In this document: positions 6,515-7,501 of the stretch, piece by piece
How the letters are laid out: the number at the start of each line of letters is the position of its first letter
Numbering within the stretch: the first letter of the stretch is position 1
NCBI GenBank assembly: GCA_900552725.1
Contig: USAT01000089.1
Location: forward strand, 1 to 7,501
DNA from: an uncultured Eubacteriales bacterium
Lineage (GTDB): Bacteria > Bacillota > Clostridia > Oscillospirales > Oscillospiraceae
Direction: 5' to 3'
Length of the DNA stretch: 7,501 nt
Program-made: the position numbers and the translations under genes
Notes under the pieces: model-generated
What the model saw: the letters and a program-made list of their open reading frames with translations, nothing else
Told to the model about the DNA's origin: nothing
The model's database searches: none

Positions 6515-6537
6515 TAACCTATAAAACAAGTGGGCAA
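6515..6537. promoter_or_regulatory. Candidate operator 2 (TAACCTA-N9-TGGGCAA)
   Basis: Same plan as the site at 6474-6496: the left half is TAACCTA and the right half in reverse complement is TTGCCCA, again with exactly 9 bp between. It covers the expected transcription start. Its centre is 41 bp from the first, about four helical turns, which would place two bound proteins on the same face of the DNA. Confidence 0.5.
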
Positions 6538-6545
6538 AAGCCCGC
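6530..6545 (+). other. Small hairpin in the cysteine desulfurase leader
   Basis: A 6-bp stem, GTGGGC with GCCCGC (one G-U pair), around an AAAA loop in the untranslated leader. No T-run follows, so it is not a terminator. It overlaps the second candidate operator and may be only a by-product of that site; it could also stabilise the mRNA 5' end. Confidence 0.35.
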
Positions 6546-6576
6546 AAGAGTGATAGAGTATACGAGGAGGAACGCT

Positions 6577-7501
6577 ATGCAGATCTATGCAGATAACGCG
6601 GCCACCACCAAAATGAGCCGCACAGCCATCGACGCGATGCTGCCCTATATGGAGACCTATTTCGGAAATCCCTCCAGCCTGCACACCATTGGCCAGCAGG
6701 CGGCGGAAGCCCTGCAGAAGGCCCGGGAGACCGTGGCGGAGTGCCTGGGCTGCCAGCCCCGGGAGATCACCTTTACCTCCGGCGGCAGCGAGGCCGACAA
6801 CCAGGCCCTTGTCTCCGCCGCCCGCATCGGCGAGCGGAAGGGCAAGAAGCACATCATCTCCACCGCCTTCGAGCATCATGCCATCCTGCACACCCTGAAG
6901 AAGCTGGAGAAGGAGGGCTTCGAGGTACAGCTGCTGGACGTGGGCCCCACCGGCACCATCACCGCCCAGCAGGTGGCTGACGCCATCCGGGAGGACACCT
7001 GCCTGGTGACCATCATGTACGCCAACAACGAGATCGGCTCCATCATGCCCATCCCGGAGATCGGCGCCGTGTGCAAGGAGAAGGGCGTACTGTTCCACAC
7101 CGATGCCGTCCAGGCGGCGGGCCACCTGCACATTGACGTGAAGGCCCAGAACATCGACATGCTGTCCCTGTCCGCCCACAAGTTCCACGGTCCCAAGGGC
7201 GTGGGCCTGCTGTACGCCCGTCAGGGCATCCCTCTGACCAACATCATCGAGGGCGGCGCCCAGGAGCGTGGCAAGCGTGCCGGTACCGAGAACATCCCCG
7301 GCATCGTGTCCATGGCCGCCGCACTGAAGGAGGCCTGCGACCACATCGACGAGAACGCCGCCAAGGTGTCCGCCCTGCGGGACAAGCTGATCGCGGGCCT
7401 GTCCAGGATCCCCCACTCCGCCGTCAACGGCGATCTGGCGCACCGGCTGCCCGGCAACGTGAACTTCTGCTTTGAGGGCATCGAGGGCGAGAGCCTGCTG
7501 C
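6577..7501 (+). CDS. nifS: Cysteine desulfurase, NifS/IscS family, 3' end cut by window edge
   Basis: A PLP-dependent cytoplasmic enzyme that takes sulfur from L-cysteine as an enzyme persulfide for Fe-S cluster assembly and tRNA thiolation. 308 codons are visible. Key residues seen: the N-terminal YADNAATT; TSGGSEADN at 67-75 (phosphate-binding region); His100 in FEHHAILH, stacking on the cofactor; HTDAVQ at 174-179 with Asp176 and Gln179; SAHKFHGPKG with the PLP-binding Lys202; and RAGTEN downstream. The persulfide-forming Cys, expected near residue 325, lies beyond the window, so group I versus group II cannot be read directly. The short YADNAATT start and overall match favour NifS/IscS over SufS. 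The ribosome binding site GAGGAGG (6564-6570) lies 6 nt before the ATG. In Clostridia this gene often precedes nifU and mnmA, which cannot be checked here. Confidence 0.95.
   Translation, partial: MQIYADNAATTKMSRTAIDAMLPYMETYFGNPSSLHTIGQQAAEALQKARETVAECLGCQPREITFTSGGSEADNQALVSAARIGERKGKKHIISTAFEHHAILHTLKKLEKEGFEVQLLDVGPTGTITAQQVADAIREDTCLVTIMYANNEIGSIMPIPEIGAVCKEKGVLFHTDAVQAAGHLHIDVKAQNIDMLSLSAHKFHGPKGVGLLYARQGIPLTNIIEGGAQERGKRAGTENIPGIVSMAAALKEACDHIDENAAKVSALRDKLIAGLSRIPHSAVNGDLAHRLPGNVNFCFEGIEGESLL

Noticed and set aside
1..7501. A hidden novel defence, mobile or RNA-based system
   Set aside because: Every gene belongs to a recognisable family and gaps are all under 300 bp. No repeat array, toxin-antitoxin pair, transposase, tRNA or riboswitch-like fold was seen.

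Overview
This window is GC-rich, with coding genes strongly biased to G or C at third codon positions. It carries mostly housekeeping genes of a Gram-positive, Clostridia-type bacterium. The gene order (DUF177 - L32, then PDZ/radical-SAM DUF512 - Der - PlsY), consensus sigma-A promoters, strong AGGAGG-type ribosome binding sites and a palindromic GTAGGGGC-type intergenic repeat all point to the Oscillospiraceae (Lawsonibacter / Flavonifractor / Oscillibacter / Dysosmobacter-like gut bacteria). That placement is inference, since no search was run.

Layout. 1-839 (minus strand) is the N-terminal part of an RluA-family pseudouridine synthase, cut by the window edge. It is divergent from a DUF177/YceD gene (1015-1512) and rpmF (1573-1770). 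The roughly 175 bp between the two transcription units holds two back-to-back consensus promoters plus helically phased A-tracts. rpmF ends in a strong intrinsic terminator (1793-1827). A new promoter near 1932-1960 drives a tight operon: PDZ/radical-SAM/DUF512 protein (2011-3312), GTPase Der (3331-4662) and acyltransferase PlsY (4659-5306, ATGA overlap with der). A roughly 89-bp imperfect palindrome (5333-5421) separates plsY from an EamA/DMT-type transporter (5457-6422), which ends in a C(UUCG)G-capped terminator. A strong extended -10 promoter then drives a NifS/IscS cysteine desulfurase (6577 to the window end, truncated).

How the genes fit together. The left part concerns ribosome maturation: rRNA or tRNA pseudouridylation, DUF177 (linked to 23S rRNA), L32, and the ribosome-assembly GTPase Der. 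PlsY makes lysophosphatidate for membrane lipid synthesis. The cysteine desulfurase supplies sulfur for Fe-S clusters and tRNA thiolation.

No defence system, mobile element with coding capacity, CRISPR array, tRNA or rRNA gene was seen. The most interesting signal is regulatory. Two similar 23-bp imperfect palindromes of the form TTRCCYA-N9-TRGGYAA lie 41 bp apart across the cysteine desulfurase promoter, one over the -35 and one over the start point. They look like paired operators for a repressor that is not encoded in the window. The second point of interest is the palindromic repeat after plsY. No stretch over 300 bp is without a gene.
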